A program made the position numbers and the translations under genes. A stretch of DNA of 29,060 nt from a virus, in the IMG/VR virus record IMGVR_UViG_3300032516_000134, positions 1-29,060 of that record. The stretch is one strand, 5' to 3'. Below the pieces are notes generated by a model. The model had not been told where the DNA came from. It worked only from the letters and a program-made list of their open reading frames with translations, and searched no databases. This document shows, in pieces, positions 6,444 through 12,638 of the stretch. Numbering within the stretch: position 1 is the stretch's first letter; the number at the start of each line of letters is the position of its first letter.

Positions 6444-7711
6444 ATTTAAATGTATACGACATGGCTAAAAAGCGTATACAGTATGTCTTTGATGAGTTTG
6501 AAGCAGAAGAAATATGGTTAAGTTTTAGCGGTGGAAAAGATAGTGCAGTTATATATTATCTTGCTAAACAAGAAGCTTTAACAAGAGGTATTAAATATAT
6601 CAACTTGCTAATAATTGATTTAGAGGGTCACTACAAATTACATGCAGATTTTTTAGATGAAATTATAAATGATGAAGATATAGAAGTTAGAGGTTATCAT
6701 ATTTGCTTACCCTTTAATTTAAGCAACGCATCTTCTGTTTATATGCCTAAATGGTTATGTTGGGATTTAAACGAAAAAGGAAAATGGATTAGAGAAATGC
6801 CTAATAATAAAATAGTTATAAATGAAGAAAATAACCCTTTTGGAGATTACTTTAGGCAAGGTATGGAGTTTGAAGAGTTTATAATACAGTTCCCTAAATT
6901 TTTAATAGAGCAAAAAGGATTAAAAAAAGTAGCACAATTTATAGGTATACGAACGCAAGAGAGCTACAACAGATACTTAAAGATGAAAGTTAAACAAAAC
7001 AGGGAATTTTATAAAGATAACCAATATATTTTAAAGCAAAAAACAACTGGTTATGAAACGTTTAGCGCACACCCTATTTACGATTGGCTGACAGAAGATG
7101 TCTGGAAATATTTACACAACAAGCCGTACAATAAAGTTTATGATTTAATGTATTTATCAGGCATGCCATTAAAACATATGAGGATATGCCAACCTTTTGG
7201 GGAAGAACAAAGGGATAATATAGATTTGTTTGCAAAAATAGAACCAGAAACTTGGGATAAAATGAACGCTAGAGTTTATGGGGCTAATTTTGCAAAAATA
7301 TACGGCGGTAAAAATGTATTAAAAGGCAGGATAACAACGCCAGACGGTGTAACATGGGAACAGTGGACTAGATTAATATTAAATACTATGCCACCTTTTT
7401 TAAGGGAGCATTATATAAGACGTATCAATGTATTTCTAAGGTGGTGGAGAAAGGAGATATATAAAGATATTGAGCACGTATATGCAAATAAATATGCAGA
7501 AAATGAGATGTTTGATAAGGACGGCTTATACATCGTAGATATTTACGATGAGCATATAGACGACGTTAATAAAATGCAACCTTCATGGCGTCGCATATGC
7601 AAAGTGTTATTAAAGGGCGACTTTCTATGTAAAAATCTAACCTTTTCAGCCAATAAAAAAGAATACGAAAAATTAGAGGAGCTAAAAACAAAATGGGAAA
7701 ACATAATATAA
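6425..7711 (+). CDS. IbrA-like PAPS-reductase-family protein (DUF3440 type)
   Basis: A 428-aa protein of the PP-loop ATPase superfamily. The adenylation loop SGGKDS is at residues 35-40, followed by a Rossmann-like region (LLIIDLEGHY). Further motifs are IGIRTQESYNRYL and HPIYDWLTEDVWKYL, typical of phosphoadenosine-phosphosulfate reductase relatives. The C-terminal half fits the DUF3440 extension found in E. coli IbrA. The substrate is unknown; the fold activates by adenylation. In E. coli, IbrA and the ParB-like IbrB are co-activators of prophage (eib) gene expression. The gene overlaps both neighbours (19 bp each), strong evidence of a coupled complex or pathway. Confidence 0.88.
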   Translation: MGKNYLDLNVYDMAKKRIQYVFDEFEAEEIWLSFSGGKDSAVIYYLAKQEALTRGIKYINLLIIDLEGHYKLHADFLDEIINDEDIEVRGYHICLPFNLSNASSVYMPKWLCWDLNEKGKWIREMPNNKIVINEENNPFGDYFRQGMEFEEFIIQFPKFLIEQKGLKKVAQFIGIRTQESYNRYLKMKVKQNREFYKDNQYILKQKTTGYETFSAHPIYDWLTEDVWKYLHNKPYNKVYDLMYLSGMPLKHMRICQPFGEEQRDNIDLFAKIEPETWDKMNARVYGANFAKIYGGKNVLKGRITTPDGVTWEQWTRLILNTMPPFLREHYIRRINVFLRWWRKEIYKDIEHVYANKYAENEMFDKDGLYIVDIYDEHIDDVNKMQPSWRRICKVLLKGDFLCKNLTFSANKKEYEKLEELKTKWENII

Positions 7712-8193
7712 AAATGCCAGTTTTAGACGTTAAATTAATACCATTAGATAAAATAAAAGCTAACGATTACAACCCTAATAAGGTTGCAACACCAGAAATG
7801 AAGCTACTAGCACACAGCATAAGAGAAGACGGCTACACTATGCCGATTGTAGTTGTCTATGACACAGAAAATGATATGTATGTTATAGTAGATGGCTTTC
7901 ATCGTTATAGATGTGCAAAAGAAATATTTAAATTACAGGCTATACCATGCACTATTTTAGATAAACCTATAAAAGATAGGATGGCTTCTACAATAAGACA
8001 TAACAGAGCAAGAGGGGAGCATCAAGTGGTAAATATGAGCGGTATAGTAGCAGAGCTATTTGTGCTTGGTTGGGAAGATGAAGAGATAGGCAAACATTTA
8101 GGTATGGGGGCGGATGAGGTTTTAAGATTAAAGCAAAACACCGGAATAAGTGAAATATTTAAAAATCATGCTTATTCTAAAAGTTGGGAATAG
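7693..8193 (+). CDS. IbrB-like ParB/Srx-domain protein
   Basis: A 166-aa protein. Residues 8-95 are a ParB N-terminal-type domain: IPLDKIKANDYNPN, then IREDGYTMPIVVVYD, IVDGFHRYRCAKE (the GxxRxxA-like nucleotide-binding box) and AIPCTILD. RHNRARGEH (about residue 98) is characteristic of the IbrB/ParB-like subgroup. A C-terminal HTH-like stretch (DEEIGKHLGMGADEVLRLKQ) follows. It starts inside the IbrA-like gene. ParB-type domains bind CTP in partition proteins, but whether this one does is unknown. Confidence 0.87.
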   Translation: MGKHNIKMPVLDVKLIPLDKIKANDYNPNKVATPEMKLLAHSIREDGYTMPIVVVYDTENDMYVIVDGFHRYRCAKEIFKLQAIPCTILDKPIKDRMASTIRHNRARGEHQVVNMSGIVAELFVLGWEDEEIGKHLGMGADEVLRLKQNTGISEIFKNHAYSKSWE

Positions 8194-8220
8194 TAAAATA
8201 CAAAAGAAAGGAGGTTAGCG

Positions 8221-8403
8221 ATGAAAGAGTTTAATCAGTTAAAATATATATCAGACTATCAAAAAGAGTTTACAAAAAGATACACATTTACACTAAACAC
8301 AAAGCACGACCAAGATTTAATTAACGACCTTGCCAACACTACAGAGCCAATGGCTACTAGAGTTAAAAGGCTTTTAAGGGAAGATAAAATAAAAATAAAA
8401 TAA
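8221..8403 (+). CDS. Small ribbon-helix-helix-like protein, candidate repressor of the flanking promoters
   Basis: A 60-aa protein. A conserved YQKEFTKRY start precedes a strand-like TFTLNTKHD segment and two predicted helices (DLINDLANT, ATRVKRLLRED), which fits a ribbon-helix-helix fold. The gene at 14892 has the same plan (NSEFIKVY ... NEYVRGLIRSD). Each lies directly upstream of a consensus promoter with a palindromic operator, so autoregulation is a reasonable inference. RBS is the strong GAAAGGAGG. Confidence 0.6.
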   Translation: MKEFNQLKYISDYQKEFTKRYTFTLNTKHDQDLINDLANTTEPMATRVKRLLREDKIKIK

Positions 8404-8525
8404 ATTAATTTAATTTAACAAAAAGTGTTGACATAGTTATAACTATGTCATATAATAAGGTATAAAGTTAATTAAGGGCTTAGCAAAACAAAAAGGGGAT
8501 AATTATTATGAAAAAATATGAAGAC
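8397..8525 (+). repeat. ~130-bp direct repeat, right copy
   Basis: Second copy of 3972-4101. It starts at the end of the RHH-like gene and runs through promoter, operator, leader and the first six codons of the 8508 gene. Recombination between the copies would delete the whole helicase-IbrA-IbrB block and leave one promoter intact. Confidence 0.95.
8428..8456 (+). promoter_or_regulatory. Consensus promoter with 22-bp perfect palindromic operator
   Basis: TTGACA (8428-8433) and TATAAT (8451-8456) are separated by 17 nt. Bases 8429-8450 form a perfect 22-bp palindrome (half-site TGACATAGTTA) reaching from within the -35 box to the -10 box. This is the more complete of two related operators and probably the stronger repressor site. 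Confidence 0.9.
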
Positions 8526-8789
8526 AAAACAGAATTTAAAAAGATGTTAAGAGAGGGCGGTTATGAAACATGGGTTGTAGTTTATAAAAACGGAACTTGG
8601 GAAGCAACAGAATATTTTGAACACATTTTCACTTTAGAAGATTGCAATAGAGATAGAGTTTACGAAAACAAACTCAAAGAAAACCCAGAAGTTATAGAAG
8701 TTTATAATATGTGGGAAACTGGAGAAAGTTTTACGAGAACTAACAATATAGTTAAAGCGCTAGAGTTAAAAATTAACAAGGTGGCTTAA
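8508..8789 (+). CDS. Hypothetical protein under the right-hand operator promoter
   Basis: A 93-aa acidic soluble protein (KNGTWEATEYFEHIFTLEDC in the middle part), with no membrane segment and no recognised domain. The RBS AAGGGG and the leader are shared with the 4084 gene. It is the first gene of the operon that carries the structured leaders and the Spo0E-like gene. Confidence 0.7.
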   Translation: MKKYEDKTEFKKMLREGGYETWVVVYKNGTWEATEYFEHIFTLEDCNRDRVYENKLKENPEVIEVYNMWETGESFTRTNNIVKALELKINKVA

Positions 8790-8801
8790 AACAAAGTTGA
8801 A

Positions 8802-8866
8802 ACGGCTTTTTAGCCGTATTAGGGCAATAGGCAACCCTAACTTATGATACAGCCTACAGAAGGGTG
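8802..8866 (+). promoter_or_regulatory. Structured leader with predicted pseudoknot
   Basis: Hairpin 1 is ACGGCT (8802-8807) with AGCCGT (8812-8817). Hairpin 2 is TTAGGG (8819-8824) with CCCTAA (8835-8840). The hairpin-2 loop holds UAGGC (8828-8832), complementary to GCCUA (8852-8856), which would form an H-type pseudoknot. ACCCU (8834-8838) can instead pair with AGGGU (8861-8865) in the ribosome-binding site of the next gene. The alternatives look like a translational switch, but I do not recognise a known riboswitch class. Confidence 0.5.
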
Positions 8867-8874
8867 AGAGATAG

Positions 8875-9072
8875 ATGGGTGAAAGCGATATAATAGGCAC
8901 AGTTGGAGCGACAGGCTACAATCATAAATATATGAACCTAAGCCCACAAAGTGCATTAATGAAAAAGATTAAAAAGTTGGGCTATACTAAAGAAGATATA
9001 AATATAAAGATAAAAATAGATTGTATAGAGGGTAGTAACTACAGACATATATATACTATATACAAAATATAA
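8875..9072 (+). CDS. Hypothetical protein between two structured RNAs
   Basis: A 65-aa basic protein (MGESDIIGTVGATGYNHKYM ... YTKEDINIKIKID). No recognised domain. AGGGTGAGAG serves as RBS. Its stop codon directly abuts the 5' strand of hammerhead stem I, so ribozyme cleavage would leave this message with a structured 3' end. Confidence 0.6.
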   Translation: MGESDIIGTVGATGYNHKYMNLSPQSALMKKIKKLGYTKEDINIKIKIDCIEGSNYRHIYTIYKI

Positions 9073-9126
9073 ATAGCCTGACGAGTCCAAAAAGGACGAA
9101 ACAAGGGGGTCGCCCCTTGTCGCTAT
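9073..9126 (+). ncRNA. Hammerhead ribozyme (type I)
   Basis: All core nucleotides are present in order. Stem I 5' strand is ATAGC (9073-9077). CTGACGA (9078-9084) is the CUGANGA core. Stem II is GTCC/GGAC (9085-9088, 9094-9097) with an A5 loop. GAA (9098-9100) follows. Stem III is ACAAGGGG/CCCCTTGT (9101-9108, 9113-9120) with loop GTCG, giving the A15.1-U16.1 pair. C at 9121 is position 17, and cleavage is predicted after it. Stem I closes with GCTAT (9122-9126). Hammerheads are known in bacterial and phage genomes. Stem I is only 5 bp, and no loop-loop contact is obvious, so the in-cell rate is uncertain. Confidence 0.9.
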
Positions 9127-9144
9127 CGAAAGGAGGTGAATAGC
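9122..9144 (+). promoter_or_regulatory. Alternative hairpin around the RBS of the Spo0E-like gene
   Basis: GCTAT (9122-9126), the 3' strand of hammerhead stem I, is also complementary to a second ATAGC at 9140-9144, just before the ATG at 9145. The 13-nt loop between them contains the ribosome-binding site AAAGGAGGTGA. Pairing is exclusive with ribozyme stem I, so cleavage and release of the 5' fragment would favour this hairpin. Confidence 0.5.
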
Positions 9145-9297
9145 ATGGATTTAGAAGAAAAAAGAGAAGAATTAAATAAAATAGCGGAAATAAGCCTTAT
9201 CTTAAAAGATTTAACAGTTAAAATCGAGAAATTACAATTAAATAAATCACAAGAACTTGACATTTTAATTGTAGAACAACAAAAAAAGGGGAACTAA
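9145..9297 (+). CDS. Spo0E-like aspartyl-phosphate phosphatase
   Basis: A 50-aa two-helix protein. The first helix reads EEKREELNKIAE. The second carries KSQELDILIVEQQ at residues 34-46, including the family signature SQELD and the following LIV(E)xQ. Spo0E-family proteins are of this size and dephosphorylate Spo0A~P, delaying entry into sporulation. The loop between the helices differs from typical members (KDLTVKIEKLQ), so exact specificity is uncertain. RBS AAAGGAGGTGA is near perfect, and the gene lies 23 nt downstream of the predicted hammerhead cut site. It implies a spore-forming host, with the phage adjusting the sporulation decision. Confidence 0.72.
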   Translation: MDLEEKREELNKIAEISLILKDLTVKIEKLQLNKSQELDILIVEQQKKGN

Positions 9298-9302
9298 AAA
9301 AG

Positions 9303-9701
9303 ATGAAAAATGAATTTGAACAAATCGTAACAAATTGTCCCAAATGTGGGTCAGATAACATTGAATACCAACTAACAGCAGATAACTTAACTGGTAGTGA
9401 CTTAAGTAAAAAAGCTTTAGGGTTCGCAATCTTTGGTTGGTTGTCATTTGCAAAACCACCAAGTAATGATGATAAAAGCACGACTTATTTATTTTGCAAG
9501 AAGTGTGGTTACAAGCAAAACAAAACACTGCAAAAGAAAAAAGCTGCTGACCAACGAATGGTTAAAAGATGGGTTATAGGAATGGCTATTTTTGCCCTCA
9601 CAATGATTGTCGTAGCTAACTATCCACTACACCCATCTGAAATTTTTTTTATAGCAATTATAATAATTTCTATAATTACAGTAAAAATTAGAAAAAAATA
9701 A
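9303..9701 (+). CDS. Zinc-ribbon membrane protein
   Basis: A 132-aa protein. CPKCGSDN (residues 12-19) and FCKKCGYKQ (residues 63-71) form a four-cysteine zinc ribbon split by about 45 residues. Two hydrophobic helices follow (about residues 91-105 and 112-127). The lysines after the last helix are encoded by the start of the AAAAAAAT repeat. Function unknown; it is co-transcribed with the Spo0E-like gene and ends the operon before a terminator. Confidence 0.75.
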   Translation: MKNEFEQIVTNCPKCGSDNIEYQLTADNLTGSDLSKKALGFAIFGWLSFAKPPSNDDKSTTYLFCKKCGYKQNKTLQKKKAADQRMVKRWVIGMAIFALTMIVVANYPLHPSEIFFIAIIIISIITVKIRKK

Positions 9702-9747
9702 AAAAATAAAAAAATAAAAAAATAAAAAAATAAAAAAATAAAAAAAT
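9692..9747 (+). repeat. 8-bp tandem repeat AAAAAAAT x7
   Basis: Seven perfect copies of AAAAAAAT, followed by AAAAAAG. The array overlaps the last codons of the zinc-ribbon membrane protein; every unit contains a TAA. Copy number is expected to vary by slippage, changing the 3' end of the gene and the distance to the terminator. Confidence 0.95.
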
Positions 9748-9763
9748 AAAAAAGTAATATTTT

Positions 9764-9793
9764 TAACCCCTATTAATTTAGGGGTTATTTTTT
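9764..9793 (+). terminator. Intrinsic terminator
   Basis: TAACCCC (9764-9770) pairs with GGGGTTA (9781-9787) around a 10-nt loop, and a T-run (TTTTTT) follows. It ends the ribozyme/Spo0E operon. Confidence 0.85.
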
Positions 9794-9808
9794 ATGCCAA
9801 AATACTTT

Positions 9809-9848
9809 AAGCCCTTTTTAAGCCCTTTTTAAGCCCTTTGTATAAAAT
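9809..9848 (+). promoter_or_regulatory. Three 11-bp-spaced direct repeats ahead of a -10 box
   Basis: AAGCCCTTT occurs at 9809, 9820 and 9831 with exact 11-bp spacing, about one helical turn. TATAAA(AT) at 9841 is a good -10 box, and there is no TTGACA-like -35. The arrangement resembles activator-dependent promoters where direct repeats replace the -35. The activator is unknown; the sigma-like protein at 3506 is one candidate. Confidence 0.55.
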
Positions 9849-9891
9849 CCAAAATGATATTATTAATTTAACTGAAAAGGGGGATTTTAAA

Positions 9892-10059
9892 ATGACACAT
9901 AGCTTAAAAGATTTAGATGAAATGTTTGATCAGCTCTTTAATGCAACACAAAAAGAGCTTGACTTATCAATCGCCAAGAATATGTATACAAAAGAATTGG
10001 TCGAGTGTGTAGCTTTAACTTTGCATTTAGGTTATGAAAGGCTTAAAAATGATAAATAA
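9892..10059 (+). CDS. Hypothetical small protein, start of unknown module
   Basis: A 55-aa acidic, probably helical protein (SLKDLDEMFDQLFNATQKEL ...). ATG 9892 follows AAGGGGG by 9 nt; the frame is open further upstream without an RBS. It overlaps the next gene by 11 bp. No domain recognised. Confidence 0.6.
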   Translation: MTHSLKDLDEMFDQLFNATQKELDLSIAKNMYTKELVECVALTLHLGYERLKNDK

Positions 10060-10306
10060 ATTAATAAATCCAATAGATATATATAAACCAAATGAAGCTA
10101 AAACTTTAAAAATGGTAACGAAAAATAATCAAGATGTTAATTCTTGCGCTACTTCTTTTTTAAAAGACATCAAAGAATTAGATAGAAATAAACTTAAGAA
10201 CATGATTAACAAAGGATATTTTAGCGGAGAAAATATAGCTATAGCTTATGGCGTAGATCCAAAAAGTTTTTTAGAAAGTTTGAGAAATTTATTATTAATT
10301 AATTAA
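10049..10306 (+). CDS. Hypothetical helical protein
   Basis: An 85-aa soluble protein. ATG 10049 has a GAAAGG RBS 7 nt upstream and overlaps the previous gene, so it is preferred over ATG 10034. The second half (LKNMINKGYFSGENIAIAYG, then VDPKSFLESL) alternates short helices. No family recognised. Confidence 0.6.
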   Translation: MINKLINPIDIYKPNEAKTLKMVTKNNQDVNSCATSFLKDIKELDRNKLKNMINKGYFSGENIAIAYGVDPKSFLESLRNLLLIN

Positions 10307-10321
10307 CTGGGGGGTTAATTT

Positions 10322-10765
10322 ATGCAAGGGAATGTATTTATGGGTTCTCTGGATAAAGATGGTAATATTTTACAGATGGATAGAGCCACAAATAATAACA
10401 TTATTATAGGTGTAGACCTTGAAACTGTTGCAGATTTAAAAAACGAATTAGAGAGCCAACAAGAAATAATAGATAATTATTACAACAAACTTGTTGAATT
10501 AGGCGTTATAGAAGTGCCTAAAACAGCCGAACAAATAGCATCTGAAACGGCAGAAAAACAACTTAAATTAGCTGAAGAAACGGCTTTAAATCAGCAAAAA
10601 ATGATAAATAATCAGAATAGCCTATTGGAAAAAATGATGCAAAAAATGGAACTATTGGAAGAAAAAATAAATAAAAATGGGGGTGAAAAGCATGAACTTC
10701 TTAATGAAAATGGCGACGGAATCCATAATACCGATAGTGTCAAAAGCAACAAAAAAGGACGCTAA
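10322..10765 (+). CDS. Coiled-coil protein, unknown
   Basis: A 147-aa protein. The N-terminal 40 residues are globular; residues 30-115 are long charged coiled coil (ADLKNELESQQEIIDNYYNK, later LLEKMMQKMELLEEKINK). The RBS is GGGGGG, 7 nt from the ATG. The 3' end overlaps the next gene by 74 bp in another frame, a long overlap for this genome. Confidence 0.65.
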   Translation: MQGNVFMGSLDKDGNILQMDRATNNNIIIGVDLETVADLKNELESQQEIIDNYYNKLVELGVIEVPKTAEQIASETAEKQLKLAEETALNQQKMINNQNSLLEKMMQKMELLEEKINKNGGEKHELLNENGDGIHNTDSVKSNKKGR

Positions 10766-11069
10766 TACAATAAGAAAAGCTATCGACCAAGGCGACAAAA
10801 TCGTTGGAGCTGGTGTAAATAATTTTTCAGACGCTAAAAAAATAATGGAAAGACAAGGCATTCCACCAGAATTTTTAGATAAAATAATTAATAATAGTCA
10901 TATAGCTACGCCTTATTTGACAAAATTTGGCATAAATGAAAAAACTTTTAAAGACGGACTAAACTCATTAAAAACCACGCAACCAACTGGTAGTGGGAGA
11001 GCCGACCCCAGCTTTAAACAAAAAAACAGCTCTCTCGCTTTTAATAAATCAAAATATCATAAAGTATAA
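10692..11069 (+). CDS. Hypothetical protein of the 10-13 kb module
   Basis: A 125-aa protein. Start ATG 10692 has GGGGGTG as RBS and is preferred over ATG 10677, which lies before it. The N-terminus (MNFLMKMATESIIPIVSKAT) is amphipathic, then SDAKKIMERQGIPPEFLDKI. A Ser/Gly/Lys-rich basic tail ends it. No domain recognised. Confidence 0.6.
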   Translation: MNFLMKMATESIIPIVSKATKKDANTIRKAIDQGDKIVGAGVNNFSDAKKIMERQGIPPEFLDKIINNSHIATPYLTKFGINEKTFKDGLNSLKTTQPTGSGRADPSFKQKNSSLAFNKSKYHKV

Positions 11070-11083
11070 AAGGAGGATTTAAT

Positions 11084-11662
11084 ATGCAAAGTGCTATGCA
11101 AGAGAAAGAAATGATTAACTTTGGTGGCGGACATGACAGCGGTTTTGGCGGAGCTATCGGTATGATACTACTAGTAGTAATAGTATTATGGTTATTATTT
11201 AAAGATGGTCATGGAAATGGCGGAAACCATGTTGGCGGTAACTATCCACCACATTGCGGAGGTGACTATGTACCTGATATGCCAGATTATATGGTAGATA
11301 GAGACGTGATAAACCAAGGTTGCTTAACTAGAGCCAACGAATCTGCAGAAGGTGAAAAAACACGTGCTTTAATTGTGCATGAAAACGAAAGAGCATCAGA
11401 CAAAGAATATTACACATCTTTAATAACAAATCAAGGTTTATTACAAGCAAAAGATAACGAAAACGCACAACTTAAAGCGATGATTTATGGAAATGACAAG
11501 TATAATTGTTTAGAAAAAGAACTATGGACAATAGGTTGTGAAGTATCTAAATTGCCTCATGCACAACCAGAATATGCTGCATCAGTAACGCCAATAACAA
11601 GACCGGTTGGAAATTATGGTTACCATGGTCACCATGACAACTGCTGCAATCAATACGCTTAA
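11084..11662 (+). CDS. Single-span Gly/His-rich membrane protein, possibly structural
   Basis: A 192-aa protein. A Gly-rich N-terminus leads to one membrane helix (about residues 26-40, AIGMILLVVIVLWLLFK). A Gly/His/Asn-rich linker and a helical domain (residues 70-155, RANESAEGEKTRALIVHENE ...) follow, then a Tyr/His/Cys-rich tail (GYHGHHDNCC). Its abundance-type RBS (AAAGGAGG) and repetitive low-complexity ends would suit a surface-exposed or virion-associated protein, but this is inference. The family is not recognised. Confidence 0.7.
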   Translation: MQSAMQEKEMINFGGGHDSGFGGAIGMILLVVIVLWLLFKDGHGNGGNHVGGNYPPHCGGDYVPDMPDYMVDRDVINQGCLTRANESAEGEKTRALIVHENERASDKEYYTSLITNQGLLQAKDNENAQLKAMIYGNDKYNCLEKELWTIGCEVSKLPHAQPEYAASVTPITRPVGNYGYHGHHDNCCNQYA

Positions 11663-11695
11663 TTAAATAAAATCGTAAAACCGACGTCAAAGGTT

Positions 11696-11728
11696 AAACT
11701 AGATGACTTAGGTTATCTAGTTTTTTTT
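11696..11728 (+). terminator. Intrinsic terminator within the unknown module
   Basis: AAACTAGAT (11696-11704) pairs with ATCTAGTTT (11715-11723), with a 10-nt loop and an eight-T tail. It probably gives the upstream gene higher transcript abundance than the genes that follow. Confidence 0.85.
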
Positions 11729-11745
11729 ATAAAGGAGGTAAAAAA

Positions 11746-11979
11746 ATGTTAAAAATTATAGGGGCAGTTTCTTTAGGTTTTATCTTAGGCAACCAAAAAG
11801 CCCAAGAATATATAAATACAAATTTAGCCAAAACTGGTAGTACAGCTATAGATTTTTTAGCCAATTTAAACGTAAGTCAATTTGACCCAACAGAAACAAA
11901 TGTTGATAATGTTGATAAGTCTGTTGATAACGTAGATAAAGGTGATAGCCATGCGACCGATACAGATACCACGCTATAA
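11746..11979 (+). CDS. Small membrane-anchored protein with acidic tail
   Basis: A 77-aa protein. The N-terminal hydrophobic segment (IIGAVSLGFILGN, residues 4-16) is like a membrane anchor. An Asp/Thr/Val-rich repetitive tail contains NVDNVDKSVDNVDKGD. RBS is AAAGGAGGT. The function is not recognised. Confidence 0.6.
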   Translation: MLKIIGAVSLGFILGNQKAQEYINTNLAKTGSTAIDFLANLNVSQFDPTETNVDNVDKSVDNVDKGDSHATDTDTTL

Positions 11980-12187
11980 TCGTGGGAATACAAAAAGCGG
12001 TTTTGATAAGCTTTTAGCACTAGTTAGTTTGGGCATTATATCTTATAGTGCCTATATTAATACTAAAAATTTAAAGTTTAACAGGCAACAAGCTATATCA
12101 ACAAACAATATAGCCAATCAATTAGACAGAATTAATCATAGTAATTTTATGTACAAACTAAACAGTAAACTTGATGAGGAGCAATAA
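11951..12187 (+). CDS. Hypothetical protein overlapping its neighbour
   Basis: A 78-aa basic protein. ATG 11951 follows AAAGGTGAT and overlaps the previous gene by 29 bp. A weakly hydrophobic stretch (LLALVSLGIISYSAYI, about residues 19-34) could span the membrane once. The gene is followed three bases later by the next start. No family recognised. Confidence 0.6.
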   Translation: MRPIQIPRYNRGNTKSGFDKLLALVSLGIISYSAYINTKNLKFNRQQAISTNNIANQLDRINHSNFMYKLNSKLDEEQ

Positions 12188-12189
12188 TT

Positions 12190-12624
12190 ATGAACGTAAA
12201 ACCGATTAAATTAGTAGTAAACCCTAGCAAAGATGTTATCATAACAGTGCCAAAAATGTGCTTAAAAAATGGGTGTCACCTAAATTTATGTTTCATTTTA
12301 TATTGTGAAAATTTAGAAGAATATAACAAAATAACAGGGATAGAAGTTGTTAAAATTCAGAATGGCGAAAATGGCAAAATTTATATATTAGAAGATAATA
12401 AAGCTAATGTATTTTATGCAGATTTGCTACTTTTAAGATATGATTATAGACTTAGATTTGGAAATAACGGAGCTACAGACATAAATGGCATAGGTGGTTT
12501 AGGACACTTCCTAAACTTAAACACACCTTGTTGTGCTAGACCGTATGACCCAGCTAATAGGCAAAATTTTAACGAAGATGAAGACGATAAAATAGTAGTT
12601 CCACCAGTAGTTCCTGTAGTATAA
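12190..12624 (+). CDS. Hypothetical beta-rich protein
   Basis: A 144-aa protein that looks beta-rich (KLVVNPSKDVIITVP, GKIYILEDNKANVFYADLLL). Gly-rich loop GNNGATDINGIGGLGH and a CCARP motif follow; it ends in a Pro/Val tail (VVPPVVPVV). Structure-like composition suggests a capsid- or fibre-associated protein, but no homology is recognised. Confidence 0.65.
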   Translation: MNVKPIKLVVNPSKDVIITVPKMCLKNGCHLNLCFILYCENLEEYNKITGIEVVKIQNGENGKIYILEDNKANVFYADLLLLRYDYRLRFGNNGATDINGIGGLGHFLNLNTPCCARPYDPANRQNFNEDEDDKIVVPPVVPVV

Positions 12625-12638
12625 AGGAGGTAATCTAA

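Noticed and set aside
9078-9120. Rho-independent terminator instead of a ribozyme
   Set aside because: The GC-rich stem has no T-run, while all hammerhead core nucleotides are present in order.
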